Assembly: GCA_035048485.1 (NCBI GenBank)
Contig: CM068585.1
Location: forward strand, 50,545,186-50,609,185
Length of the DNA: 64,000 bases
Reading direction: 5' to 3'
Origin: Pteria penguin
Lineage: Eukaryota > Mollusca > Bivalvia > Pterioida > Pteriidae
A model generated the notes under the pieces. That model did not search any database, was not told the origin of the DNA, and was given only the letters and a program-made list of their open reading frames with translations. Of the stretch, positions 45,301 through 57,460 are shown piece by piece. The position numbers and the translations under genes are program-made. Every line of letters begins with the position of its first letter. The stretch's first letter is position 1.

Positions 45301-46460
45301 ATGCACATTCTTGTGGTTTTATCCTTTTTTGCAACTAAAACAATGGGAAAACTCCAAGGTGACTGAGAGCGTGAAATAATTTTTGCATCTAACATTTCAT
45401 CAATCGCACTGTCTACTGTTTTCCTATGATGTAAGGGAATTCTATAGGGTCTAAGTTTTATTGGTTCATGGTCACCTGTGTCAATTGTCATTTTCACAGT
45501 TTCCGTTTGTCCTAACTCTGTATCTTTAGCTGCGAATAAGTCTTGATTGTTCACAACTACTTGCCTAACACTTTCCAAGTGTTTGGGTTCGGTATCTAAA
45601 TCTTTTAAATCTAGAGACGTTTTATTTGACAAAACTTCATTGATCGTCTTTGTTTTATCTGCAGCGGATGTCTCTTTTTCATCTATCGTGAGATTAGTTA
45701 CTTTTCCTATGATACAACCACGTTTTAAATAAATAGTTTTGTTCGTATGATTACTTACAGCAATGGGCACTATTTTATTTGATTTTACTATTGCATTATT
45801 AATTTCAAGGCCAGGTTCGGAATCCACATATCCTTTTTCTACTGCACTTATTTCAACAAATTCAGTGTGATTCAACGGAGTTTTTATCCGTGCCGGAACA
45901 ATGTTCATAGTGTTTGGTTTCACTTTTACACCTCTCTGTAATCTTACTAGGGTGTTTATGTGACAATCTTCTTCAAGCGGTACATAGGACCTTCCTATTT
46001 TCAAATATCCTAAGTCATAATAAAGTCTTACTCGGTGAGTTGTTAGAAAATCTCTGCCTAAAATAATGTTTCTATTCATATCTGCTATTACATAAAATGG
46101 TTGATTTACTGTAGTCCCTCCTAATTTAATTTCTAATTCCACATAACCGTCTATTTCTAATTTTCCGCCATTTACAGATTGGAGACTAATAAACTTCTTT
46201 ACCAAATTTGGGGGTCTATTTAAAGATTGATAAATTCGCCTGTGTAACAAACTAACTTCAGCGCCACTGTCAACTAATGCTCTAAATTTCTTTTTACCAA
46301 TTTTCAAAAGGGACGAATTTGGACTACCAGCTAAATTTATTTTGTAAGACGGATAATTTTCTGTTTTATTCTTAATTTTATTTTTGAATTTTCTTTTATT
46401 TCTGACTGTTCGTTTAAAACTCCCGGCGACGGTCCTGTTTCGGCGGGAGCCTACTAGTTT
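42378..46460 (-). pseudogene. pol: pol: protease, reverse transcriptase, RNase H, integrase (two in-frame stops)
   Basis: One continuous frame on the minus strand, starting in a -1 overlap with the end of gag. Protease: ALVDSGAEVSLLHRR near 46,280 and the GRDFL region near 46,060. RT: CIDFRKLNQ near 45,300, the region before the YxDD box interrupted by TAG at 45,174-45,176, then MPFGLCNAPGVFQQLM and catalytic AYIDDV near 45,010. RNase H: YTDASDTCIGACL near 44,575 and KTDHKPLKYI near 44,355. Integrase: an HHCC-type zinc region (HDELGHFG ... CVTCQ) near 43,850-43,720 and the catalytic residues of LDLSGP, TDNGTE and the Glu just before a TGA at 43,332-43,334. The C-terminal domain has a GPY/F-like region near 42,950 and an acidic, serine-rich tail ending 42,378. 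Otherwise intact, so the stops are probably recent. Confidence 0.93.
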
Positions 46461-47350
46461 TCCTGATTCATAGACTTATGTAGAGACCAACAATTCCTAC
46501 GAATGTGACCTTTCTTTCCACAATGAAAACATTTTATGTCTGCATGTTTACCACGCCGAGCCTGGGAATTTTGTCCTTCATTTGTCTTTTGTACATCATT
46601 AATTTGTTTTAAGCGACAACGATTTGTAGTGTGGTTAGTTCGATTACAAATAGCACATCGCTTACGGGGCCTATAATGGTCAACTTCCATCGGCGTCTCA
46701 CCATTCTCATGCAGAAAATTGTGTGAACTATAGGTGGAGCTACCTGTCCTAAGACTAACACGTTTCCGAAATGATAATTCAGTTATAGCAATAGAGATTG
46801 CTCTCTGAAAATTCTCGGGATTTTCCCGCATTACTTTGATCTTCAAGTAATCGTAAGCCAACCCATCTATAAAGAAATTCACTAACTGTTTCTGAACTTC
46901 TGCTGTATTTAAATTATCAAAAGCTTGGTCTGCTAATTTTGACAATCTATGCGCGTACAGCGATACTTCTTCATCTCGTTTTTGCTTTACTCTTTGTAGT
47001 AAGGACAGCGCGTGCTGTCGATCCGTTACGAGCGCGAACCTTATCGATAACTCTGCCTTAACTTGATTCCAATTAAATCCGGGGTGATCATCGTATAATC
47101 GTTCAATAAAGTCGCTAACGGCATCGTTACTCGTTCTGTAAGCAATTTCTTTTGTCTCATCTTCTGTTAAACCATTTAGTTTAGCACATTTCTCAATGCT
47201 CTTGATCCATCTATAAAATTGATCTGGTTTTGTTCCGTCAAAAGATGGGACATCTAATTTTACCCCTTGTTTTGTTAAAATCCCACTTAATCTATCAACT
47301 TGCCTTCCTAACCCTTGAAAAAGTAAAGGTACATCAATATTTTCAGCCAT
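46454..47350 (-). CDS. gag: gag: capsid and nucleocapsid with two zinc knuckles
   Basis: 298 residues from an ATG at 47,348-47,350. The N-terminal two-thirds is a retrotransposon capsid-type region (FDGTKPDQFYRWIKSIEKC, then helices rich in Leu and charged residues, RFALVTDRQHALSLLQRVKQ). Two CCHC zinc knuckles follow: CAICNRTNHTTNRC and CFHCGKKGHIRRNC, the nucleic-acid binding part. The frame ends TAG at 46,454-46,456, and the pol frame (-1 relative to gag) is open through this stop. Expression of pol would therefore need frameshifting near the GGAAAAC stretch or another mechanism; this is inference. The gene is intact. Confidence 0.93.
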   Translation of the reverse strand: MAENIDVPLLFQGLGRQVDRLSGILTKQGVKLDVPSFDGTKPDQFYRWIKSIEKCAKLNGLTEDETKEIAYRTSNDAVSDFIERLYDDHPGFNWNQVKAELSIRFALVTDRQHALSLLQRVKQKRDEEVSLYAHRLSKLADQAFDNLNTAEVQKQLVNFFIDGLAYDYLKIKVMRENPENFQRAISIAITELSFRKRVSLRTGSSTYSSHNFLHENGETPMEVDHYRPRKRCAICNRTNHTTNRCRLKQINDVQKTNEGQNSQARRGKHADIKCFHCGKKGHIRRNCWSLHKSMNQEN

Positions 47351-47441
47351 GACGATTTCAGAAAAGTAAAAATCAGACTTACCGACAGAGAATGATGGTT
47401 AAAATCCAAATCCAGTCTACGGCAACCTAATCACAAGCACG
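47351..47441 (-). promoter_or_regulatory. Leader between 5' LTR and gag
   Basis: 91 bases containing no clear primer-binding site: the sequence after the LTR starts CGTGCTTGTGATTAGG, not the usual TGG. A donor-like GGTAAGT lies 40 bases before the gag ATG and could be used for a spliced env message. Both points are inference. Confidence 0.4.
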
Positions 47442-48110
47442 TGTAGGGTAGTACTTCGCGTTGGGGTGGTGTGAGTTTGATTCCTCAAGGTGCGTTGTGT
47501 TATGCGACAAATTATGAGTCAGTAAGAAAGTTAATACTTTTAATAAAATCTCTACAGCAATGTACAAGATAGCAAGTTGGCTTCGTGCGACGTGGAAAAG
47601 GGGGAGAGCCAGCAGTTACGATGATCACAATGTTATATTTCACAATATAGTACTTTCAAGTTCTTTCTAAATCAAATAGGTCTGAATTCTATCAAGTATT
47701 TCCGAGGTCTGCTTTATTAAGCCCCCAATTTCTTTTATATATTGAAATACTATCCATTTCCTCAAGGAAATAGATTAGCCATAAATTGACCAGTCCAATT
47801 GAGGAAATAAATTAGCCATAAATTGACCAGTCCAATTATAATAATTAAACTAATTTTCCACGTACCCCCCGAAGCCATTAATTCACAAATCTATGAGACT
47901 TTAAGATAAACAAACAAGATAAACTAGCCATTAACTGACCAATTCAATTATGATAATTACAAGTCTTTAAGATAAACAAACGTGAACTTTAGTGTCTTTA
48001 ATTGAGTCATTCACAGGAAATATCGTCCAAGATATAATGTTCCTTGGTGGATCCATCGGTGGTGTTTCTTAAAACAATTTGTAGGTAGCGTGGTGTGCCG
48101 CTACCTTACA
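47442..48110 (-). repeat. 5' LTR (669 bp)
   Basis: Same length and ends as the 3' LTR. TATATAAAAG is at 47,741-47,732 on the minus strand. The target duplication CATA follows at 48,111-48,114. Confidence 0.95.
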
Positions 48111-49433
48111 CATAATTTCACTTAAAATTCTTGAAAGGGGGATCTTCAATTGCGTCAGTTCTCTACATATACGAAAGAAATTTCTCAATGTCATTTTCAA
48201 AGATTCCGCAATACACAGATCTAACAATAAACAGGATATCGCAGAATTATGCAACAGGGAAAGATATTCAAATATTTTCTGCAAATCACTGTTACATGGA
48301 AATGTCTTTTGTAGTGTCGTTTGAAATAATCTTGCTTTCATATCCTGTTTTAATTTCCAAAGTACGATGACATTTACAGATTTAAAACCTTATTCCTATC
48401 GAAATAGAAATGGATACCTATATTGTTCATGTGGCGATTTATTGTAGACCGTATGGATCTCAAGGAGATTTTCTGATAGTAACTGTAGCACAATAAAATG
48501 ATTTAAAGTTTGAAGTTGCTAGTGGAACAGAATATTTTTGTATTTGATTTATTTGAACGTGCACAGGTGCCTTGAGTTCTGTGGGCATTTACAATACAGA
48601 TTTACATAATGACGTTAAAATTATGGCTAAACATATTCGTGTATACAGGTAGGAAAATTAGAAAGGTATCGTACGTAACACATTAAATGGATCTTTAAAA
48701 ATAGTTTGAAATTGTCAAACCTCGGCTAACTCTGGAGGTTTCTTGTTTCAGTATATCAATATAGTATTTCATTTACTTTCAAAATTTCATATACGTGTGT
48801 ATGGGTGCATATGCCATCTTTCATAATTGTCATACCTTTTGCATACTTTATTTGTCATTGCATCTTGGTGAATTTTGTTTTCATTGTAGCTGAAACAGGA
48901 TTTTGTTTCCTTATTTCTCGCACCAGTTAACGTTTTATGATCAATCTTTCTCTCTCCTACAATAAACCAATGATTTAAAGTAAATTTTTCTATTTCCAAG
49001 CTACCAGTTGTGTAGAAATTATAAAACTATCTCCCTCATGCATAGCTCTGTCTTTACATAGATTCTTGTGTTCACTTTTCGGTCATTTGGATTCAACACT
49101 GCTCTGCAAATATTTATATATTATGAGAATTCCAATCATTCGGCCACGAGCATCACCGAAGAGACAAAACTTGTCGAAATGCGCATATGGTGCACAAAAT
49201 TAAAAGGTATATATTTTCTATATTTATTACATAACCGAATCGGCAGACGGCTGCTCATGTTCAGCTGCAAACATGTCATGCTCGCCCTAATTTAGATAAT
49301 TCATCAAAGTATTTTATTCTCTTGTTTTCTAAAGTGTGAAACTGTGATGCGGAAACTTTGACTAGCTATTTATTTCCGTAATATTTCCACAGAACGGAAA
49401 CCTGCACAAGTGGCGCCAGTTGTCTGTCCCTTT
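48111..49433. repeat. R1 repeat, copy B, middle part
   Basis: It continues copy A from 34,839 and then copy C up to TTGTCTGTCC at about 38,750. It is interrupted at 49,434 by a different repeat and resumes at about 51,885. Confidence 0.88.
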
Positions 49434-51884
49434 TTAGCTCACCTGAGCCAAAGGCTCAAGAGAGCTACAGTCATAGTGCGCCGTCCGTCGTCGTCGTCGT
49501 CCGTCGTTAACTTTTTCACATTTTCGACTTCTTCTCTGGAACTACATTGCAGATTTGGATCAAACTTTGTGTAAATGATGTACTCAAGGTCCCCTACTAA
49601 AATTGTGTTCGGGATCCAGATTCCCTCAGGGGTGGATCCAGGGCGGGACCAAAAGTGCCCAAAAGGGTACCCCTCTTCAAACATCTTCTTCTCCAGAACC
49701 AGTACATAAATGGGGAAACTAATTGCATTTCAACAATCTATAAAGATGGGTTATTAAAAATTGTGTTCGGGGTTAAGATCCGTCAAATAAAAATTCACGC
49801 TTTTTTGACGTGTTTCTGGACTTAGTCATTTCAATGAAGAAAAGTGTCATGTTTTTCAGTTAATTGATATTGATGATTTCTTAATGACTATTTTGATCAT
49901 AATTGTGGTAAGGAATATTATTGTGAAAGAATTTTGTCATTATCTCAATTTTTGGATTTTTTATGAATTTTTTAAGACTTCCAAAAAAAAAAGGGGGGGG
50001 GGTGGCCATTTTTCACATTTTCAACTTTTTCTACGAAACCACATGAAAGATTTGAATGAAACATGGAATACATGAAGTACTAAAAGTCCTCTATCAATTT
50101 GGTAAATTTCATCCAAATTGGTAAACAGATAATGCCACCATGTCTAAAAAGTAGGTCTCACAATGGTACATATAATACTTGGTAATTGAAAAATGTAGAG
50201 TAGCGGATCAAATCCAGCTGTGGTCAAAAAAATTTTTTTTTTTTTACACATCTAAATAAGTTTTTAGATGTTTCTTAACATTCAACATATGAAATTAGGA
50301 ATTTTACGTTTAAGACTTCCAAAAAAAAAGGGGGGGGGGGTTGGCCATTTTTCACATTTTCAACTTTTTCTACAAAACTGTTTGGAACTACATTGCAGAT
50401 TTGGATCAAACTTTGTGTAAATGATGTACTCAAGGTCCTCTACTATAATTGTGTTCGGGATCCAGATTCCCTTAGGGGTGGATCCAGAGCGGGACCAAAA
50501 GTGCCCAAAAGGGTACCCCTCTTCAAACATCTTCTTCTCCAGAACCAGTACATAAATGGGGAAACTAATTGCATTTCAACAATCTATAAAGATGGGTTTT
50601 TAAAAATTGTGTTCGGGGTTAAGATCCGTCAAATAGAAATTTACGCTTTTTGACGTGTTTCTGGACTTAGTCATTTCAATGAAGAAAAATGTCATGTTTT
50701 TCAGTTAATTGATATTGATGATTTCTTAATGACTATTTTGATCATAATTGTGGTAAGGAATATTATTGTGAAAGAATTTTGTCATTATCTCAATTTTTGG
50801 ATTTTTTATGAATTTTTAAAGACTTCCAAAAATAAAGGGGGGGGGGGGGGTTGGCCATTTTTCACATTTTCAACTTTTTCTACAAAACCACATGAGAGAT
50901 TTTAATGAAACATGGAATACATGAAGTACTAAAAGTCTTCTATCAATTTGGTAAATTTCATCCAAATTGGTTAACAGATAATGCCACCATGTCTAAAAAG
51001 TAGGTCTCACAATGGTACATATACCACTTGGTAATTGAAATATGGAGAGTAGCGGTTCAAATCCAGCTGTGGTCAAAAAAATTTTTTTTTTTTTTTACAT
51101 ATCTAAATAAGTTTTTAGATGTTTCTCAACACTCAACATATGAAATTAAGAATTTTACGTTTAAGACTTCCAAAAAAAAAGGGGGGGGGATTGGCCATTT
51201 TTCACATTTTCAACTTTTTCTACAAAACTGTTTGAAGGATTTTAATAAATCTTGGTAGAAATAAGTCACTTATGATCCTCTTCAAATTCTGTTGTTTTCG
51301 TCCAGACCTCGTTACAGGTGGCGCCACCATAGTCAAAAGTAGGTCACAAAAGAGTTCCCTCCTTTAACAATATTCTTTTTCATACGGGCTGTATACAGAG
51401 ACAAACAGAATGTATAGAAATGATCTAGAGGGATGAGTGAAGACGTATTGTCATTTTGGTTCCCTTCCAAAATCAAATTTTAGAATTTTTTTTCGACATT
51501 TCTTTGGACTTGGTGATTCAATGCAGAAAAAAAGTGTCATATTTCCTAGTTAATTGATAATGATGATTTCTTATGGACTATTGTGATCATAATTATGGTA
51601 AGGATTGTTACTTTGAAAGAATTTTGTCAATATCTCAATTGTTGGATTTTCTATGAATTTTTTAAGACTTCCAAATGAGGGTGTGTAGGAACAATTCAAT
51701 CGTCTGCTGTTATACCACATGAAAGATTTTAATGAAACATGGAATACATGAAGTACTAAAGGTCCTCAATCAATTTGGTAAATTTCATCCAAATTGGTTA
51801 ACAGATAATGCCACCATGTCTAAAAAGCAGTTCTCACAATGGTACATATACCACTTGGTAATTGAAATATGGAGAAATTTTTTT
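49434..51884. repeat. TAGCTCACCTGAGCC-type bivalve repeat with 846-bp tandem units
   Basis: It starts with the near-palindrome AGCTCACCTGAGCC...GGCTCAAGAGAGCT and CGTCGTCGT runs. The block from ACTACATTGCAGATTTGG is repeated at 49,541 and 50,387 (846 bases apart), each with two G tracts preceded by TTCCAAAAA. A third, diverged partial unit runs about 51,235-51,884. No coding capacity. It interrupts copy B of R1, whose flanks match uninterrupted sequence at about 38,745-38,850. Confidence 0.8.
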
Positions 51885-52311
51885 TTTCAGGTACAACGAA
51901 GAAATTGAACATTCAAGCACCATATCATTTTCGGTGGGGTTTTTTTTTTTTCTAGCCGAATTTCGAAATTCGGCTCTTAATTTAATGTGAGGTGGGCGGT
52001 TGGACGTCCGTCAACAATTGATTCCCGGACTTTAAGTTCAACACGTTTAGTGCTCTTGCGATGAAACTTCATACACTTACTCACCATGAGTGGAAGATGT
52101 GCCCTATTGTTTTTGGGGTCAAATGGTCAAAGATCAAGGTCATGTGAGTGGGGTATCAAAAATTGGTTTCCAGATCATACGTCCAATACGTTTCGTATAA
52201 GCCAGAATACTGGTTTACTTTTGCAGCGTTATGAACCACAAATTCATGTAAGGGACTCTAATATGTCTTACACCAATCCCTATATGAAACATTATATACA
52301 ATCATCGCTTA
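51885..52311. repeat. R1 repeat, copy B, 3' module
   Basis: It matches 38,825-39,200 and 39,528-39,550. It contains a perfect 22-base palindrome at 51,954-51,975 (AGCCGAATTTC and its complement). It ends ATACAATCATCGCTTA. Confidence 0.85.
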
Positions 52312-52845
52312 CGTCATTGCTATTATTTTCCATGTATTAGATACATATTTCGTCTAAACATCTCATACAGTATTGATTTTATTCTAAATCGATTGTCGAG
52401 TATCATTTTGACTATCGATCGACACGTATCATGCTAAAGAGTTGATTACAAAATGGCTATTATTTTGTATATAATGTCACTTGATGATGAACTTTCTTGT
52501 AAATAAGTGATAGGAATGTCTTTTATGAACGAAAGTGATTCCTAGTTCCGTTGATCCTGATGAACTCAAAGTACGCCTTAAATATATTGCTGTGTAAATG
52601 TGTACCCTGCACCCAAATTAACTGCGGAGTTTGGTTGAAATATCGGAAATTATACATGCTTCGCAATACTAATGAGCAAAAGTTTGGAAGGATACATATA
52701 TAGTGAAAAGGTTGTTTTGTCAGTTACATAAATTGAGTAAATCTCAGGGCGTTGTTATGAATTGTTTGTTTTCACAAGCATCATTACATGTTCATTAATA
52801 TTTAGATTTAGCATTCATATACTACGAGATGACTTTTTAAGAGTT
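52312..52845. other. No supported gene
   Basis: AT-rich spacer; nothing recognised. Confidence 0.4.
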
Positions 52846-53020
52846 CCAAATATATACTAAACGTGCACAAATGCAAGCATGCCTTTTAGCATTTTAAGTA
52901 CAGCTTTATATAATGACCTCAACACAAATTTAATTCACTCAAGTATTGCTAAACATATTAGTAAACAGATAGGAAAATTAATAATGCATGTGTCGTCGTG
53001 GCACACGGGAATCGACATTT
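52846..53020. repeat. R1 repeat, diverged copy D, left half
   Basis: AACGTGCACA, TACAGCTTTATATAATGAC, GCTAAACATATTAGT and TAGGAAAATTA follow copy A (35,280-35,430) in order. The copy is cut at TTTAAA by the segment 53,021-60,692 and resumes after it. Confidence 0.7.
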
Positions 53021-53276
53021 AAAGTTGCACTAGCGGTCGGAATTTGTATTTCATAAACGTTATGTATCATTTACTTATCTGAAACTAAATACGATAAAAC
53101 TACAAAATACAATTACACTAAATCGAAAGTCAGCTCTGTTGACGACATTAACGCGTTTATAAGAACCGGAAAAATTGAGAAATGTCCGTTACCCTCACCG
53201 TTTACTCAACATTTGACATGCATGTAGATCGGGTCAGCATATCACGTGACAAAAACAAAGGACTCGAGTGTAACGG

Positions 53277-56200
53277 TGAGTATAACTTCGTAAAACGTGT
53301 TTTATCAAACTCTATAAACACTTTTAGATGTGTAAGTACACACTAACTACCCAAAGGCACAGAAAATGATTATAAGTAATACTGTCATAAGTAATTTGAC
53401 TTTATGCAATGAATATTTAAAAAATTTACGTCACAGTACTTGTCCAACGTGGTTTGATCGAGGGGCCCCCAAAAGGGGCTCCTAAAGAATTTTGTTTTAC
53501 AGTACTGTGACAATATTATATTTTGATCATAACGTTACCACTACAAAGTGGAGTACATGTATATATAACAGCCTAGTTAAAACTATAATAGATTGTACTT
53601 AACCATTGAATGAACAAGAAAAAAAAAGGAATAGTGTTTTGGGTTTTAGCCCCCCCCCCCCCCCCCCCTCCCACACAGACACACACTTCTGTTCCCGTTT
53701 GCTTACTTCACTTATAAGCATTTTATTTGTAACAGGTATAGTTATTTATAGTACATTGTAGTAGATTCTGATTCACAAATTTATTGAAGACAACATTTAC
53801 TCATATGTCCAATTCAATACCCCCCCCCCCTCCCCTCCAACAATGTCATCATTCTTATCCATACCTTTCATACTGTTTTGAATAAAATTAAATGCTGAAG
53901 GAAATAAGATGTTTTCTGATGTTTCTTGGAAAAACACCAATTCAACCTCCATATATTATTTTATTATGAGAGAATATCATTTTTATTGGAAAATATCTCA
54001 TCATTTCTGTAGATCTACATGAAGTTAGGTGAAAGTAAAATTTGAATGCAGCCCTTCATAATGCTGTCTTTTACGAAAAGTGTCTTTCTGTATGACAAAA
54101 GTGGGTCATATGCAAATTGATGGAGAACTTTTAAAACTGGTCCCTATCCTTTTTTGAAAATATCTGAGATGTGACAATGTGTTCCAGTGAGTTCTCCTTC
54201 CATTGAAGCCAAGGACTGCATTTACTGACCAACATCTCACTGTATTTATTACTAAAGACAATTAAAACATGTTACAAGTGTCAGTATTATACTTTACTTG
54301 TAAATGTGTATTGTATTTCTATTTGATAATATCTATATCATCATAGTATTTCTAAATACACATGTAACCTCAGTGACAAAATAGGCTACAGTCCTGCTTG
54401 AAACACACTATAATTTTTACTTTTATCAAATCGAGGTTTGATCCTAGATCAAGGCAGCTAGGAATGAATAATGTAATACAAATTTCCATTATAGGATAGC
54501 AGTATAGCAGATTACAAACTTACTTTGTACCTATGGAAGATAAAAGATACTGAGCAGTCATATAGTAAAACAGGGAAACAAAGTGGTTCAGGTCATTTAG
54601 CAAGGCAAGAAAGTGTTAGAATAATGGCATAAATTAAATAATCTAGAGGCCACGGAATGAGAAGGAATAAAAGAACTGTACGAATGTCTTCAAAGCTGCT
54701 AAAAGAAAGGAATGCAAGATTAGAGGTACAACAGGTAATATGATATATATGACCTCGACCTCTAATATGCTACTCTACAGAATTTAAAAGTATTATGGTA
54801 GAAAAGGTCAAGGGCATCACATTTTGAAAAGTTATTAACATTGCATATTATGTATGTTATTTACTATCAATTGTTACAAAAGATTATAAAACATTACTAA
54901 TGAAAGCCTTTAAAAATTACTTATGATGTTTGTTTCGTTAACTGCATGTCTTCTTGTAATTGCATATTAATGTATTGATAATTTTGCAGAAATGACAACA
55001 GATGAAAAAGGGAAGTTTCTATAGCCCTCATGAAAGATGTATAAAATATTAACATACCAAGCACATAAAAGTCAAGATGGAGACCTACACCCATGTCCAG
55101 AAATTTATTAGTCTGCAAGGCAGAAACTGCTAGCTGTCAGAATTCTTCTAAAATTTTCATAGCCATTGTATATATGTTATTTCATAATGTTTCATCTTTG
55201 TTGTATAGGTAAATCTATTGTGTTATGCAAGTTATACACAAAATAAAAGGTTGGATTTTGAAGGCATTGGGTGACGAGAAAGTACTTATGATCCCATCTG
55301 ACAAACTTTTAATGTGATGAGCTGTAGAAGTAATAAAGGGCAATATTGTACCCTTCTTCGGAAACCTCTTCAGAAAGCCTTGCTCTACCTGACATTTAAG
55401 ATGTTTAGAACTTATTTGGTTAATAGATTAATCTTTCCAAAGTAATATTAACAGAAATCTGAAGTCATGGCTTCTCTTTGTTTTAATTTCACCCAGTACA
55501 AGTCATACTGAAATATGGTAACAGAAGGTTACCCCTTTAACCTGAAACATAATTAATAGCAGTGTCTAGGCTAAAGCTGGTATTACCCACATTAATTGCA
55601 AGCTAAATCATTTACATATGTATCCATGGTCCCATATGTAAATATAAAAGAAAAAGTTAATGATATATTTAGTGTTTAAATGATGTAATACTTGTATTCA
55701 TTTATATACATATTCATATATAGATGCCTTTATACAAGAAATATTTTGTATATACAAATGTGTACGAGTTCAAGTGATTGTATTCATGATAATAACTAAA
55801 ATATTTACAGCTATCATAGAGTCAGATTTCATCATTTTTATTCATATACAGAATTGTACATCTACTCATATCATTTTCATATATATCTATTTATTGAAAT
55901 AGATTGCTTCAATTTTCACAATGACCTGTGTTCTTTTATAAGAAGTAAAAATTAAAATCACACTTTTTCAGCACATGTTGCTTTTTCTTAATTATGCTGG
56001 TATTTGACAAATTAACAGAACATCTGAAGAGGCTAAAGTTTTGGTTATGCACTGTGACTTTTCAGGTCCCTATTTAGCTCAATAGTACGGATACTACAGC
56101 AAAGAAGCCAGTTTCCCTCTGTATATTATATACACCGAAGCTGTCTTCCAAATACACCTAGAATGTGTACTTAATTCATTTGGGCATGTAATGGAACTCC

Positions 56201-56780
56201 TTTTTCCTTGACTACTATCCACTTTTAGCCTAACCTTTGTTTTATAAAGCTGGAGGTTTCTGAAAGTCAGATAATTATAAAATTAAATATGAAATGTATA
56301 CATGTAATTCATTTCATTCCATCTGCTATCATTAGTGGTATCTAAATTATACATGTTAAATTTCTATTAATAAATTGCCAACTGTGTAACTAAATTAACT
56401 AAAAGTGGTCAGTGAAAGCAAAACTTGGCACTATAATGACTGATTTCCACATGTATATTTATATTACTAGTACTCAATTTAATTTAATATATGTAAGACC
56501 AGTAAGGGAACTGTTTTATGTATAAGTAGAACTAGAAATGTTCTTGTAGAAAACAAAAACACATGGTTATGGTATTAGTGGGAATTTGACCTTGCAAATA
56601 TAACCTTTTCTAGGTCATAACACACCCTTGTGTCACAGGTAACAATTGACAGAAATATGAAACAGATTTAAAATTATGTTATGTCTTAGTTTGTCAGTGT
56701 ACCTGAACTTTGGAGTAATATGACCTTGGTTCAAGTCAGAACACACCATTGTATCATGTGTAACACTTGTATGAAATACA
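53277..56780. other. No supported gene inside the inverted-repeat segment
   Basis: AT-rich sequence with C tracts at 53,649-53,668 and 53,821-53,830, and a GGGGCC hairpin at about 53,460-53,485. A short GACCTTG-rich repeat lies at 56,585-56,760. No long open frame or clear exon pair was seen. Confidence 0.45.
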
Positions 56781-57460
56781 ACACTGTCCATCAATTTCAA
56801 ATTTCAAAGAAACTCTTAAATCAAGACGCGATATCCATGTTCTACCTAAATACCTACTACTGGGTGATAGAAAAATTTAACATTATCCAAACAAGACTAA
56901 GATGTTTCAGTAGTAACCTCAACTCGGATTTATATCGAGTAAATCTCATTGCCTCTCCTTCTTGCCAGTGTGGAAACATGAATGAAGACGCGTATCATTT
57001 CCTCTTTGAATGTATTTTGTATGTTAATCAACGAGCCATTCTTTACAATACCGTTATGAAATTCCCACCAGTTACAACTGAAAAACTACTTTCCGGCGAT
57101 CCGGCACTTTCGTTTGAAAATAATGTTGAAATTGTGTTAGCTGTACAAGCATATATTAAGGCTACTAAACGCTTTTAACCATTAGATTGTTGGGTTTATT
57201 CAAACAATTCTTTTTATATGTAAATGTATGTACTATCTTTTCAATTGAAGATTCATAAACTTTCCATTCTCTTCTTTTCTTTCTTCTTCCTACCTTTTGT
57301 CTCGTTTTTTCATATAAAATGGATAGTAGTATCATTATTGTACCGCCATTATGACATATTGTTAACAACATTCGAATTTGTAGGGAGAGGGCCTTTCATA
57401 ATGTTGCTTAACTTGTGGCCGATCCCGTTTCCTTATTTATGGAAATAAAATATGTTTCAA
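56781..57460 (+). mobile_element. 5'-truncated LINE: end of the second open frame and 3' untranslated region
   Basis: About 130 residues up to the stop at 57,176-57,178 match the C-terminal region of jockey/RTE-type LINE ORF2 proteins. The diagnostic pieces are TRLRCFSSNLNSDLYRVNLI and the zinc-finger-like CQCGNMNEDAYHFLFEC. The 3' untranslated region follows, with AATAAA at 57,444-57,449. The fragment has no RT left, as expected from incomplete reverse transcription. The open frame continues upstream to 56,720 by chance. Confidence 0.75.

Larger units (their letters stand above)
40044..48110 (-). mobile_element. Ty3/gypsy-like LTR retrotransposon with env-like third frame
   Basis: Full-length insertion on the minus strand. 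Two 669-base LTRs (47,442-48,110 as 5' LTR, 40,044-40,712 as 3' LTR) differ at four positions by eye, begin TG and end CA, and are flanked by the 4-base duplication CATA. Order along the minus strand: gag (47,350-46,454), pol with protease, RT, RNase H and integrase in one frame (about 46,460-42,378), a decayed third-frame region, an env-like membrane tail (41,446-41,129), a 3' untranslated region with hairpin repeats, polypurine tract, LTR. Two in-frame stops in pol mean this copy could not make a complete polyprotein without readthrough. LTR similarity indicates a recent insertion. Confidence 0.95.

Noticed and set aside
49541..51250. Repeated units as a CRISPR-like or coding tandem array
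   Set aside because: Units are 846 bases with no spacer structure and no shared long open frame; it is a tandemly duplicated dispersed repeat.
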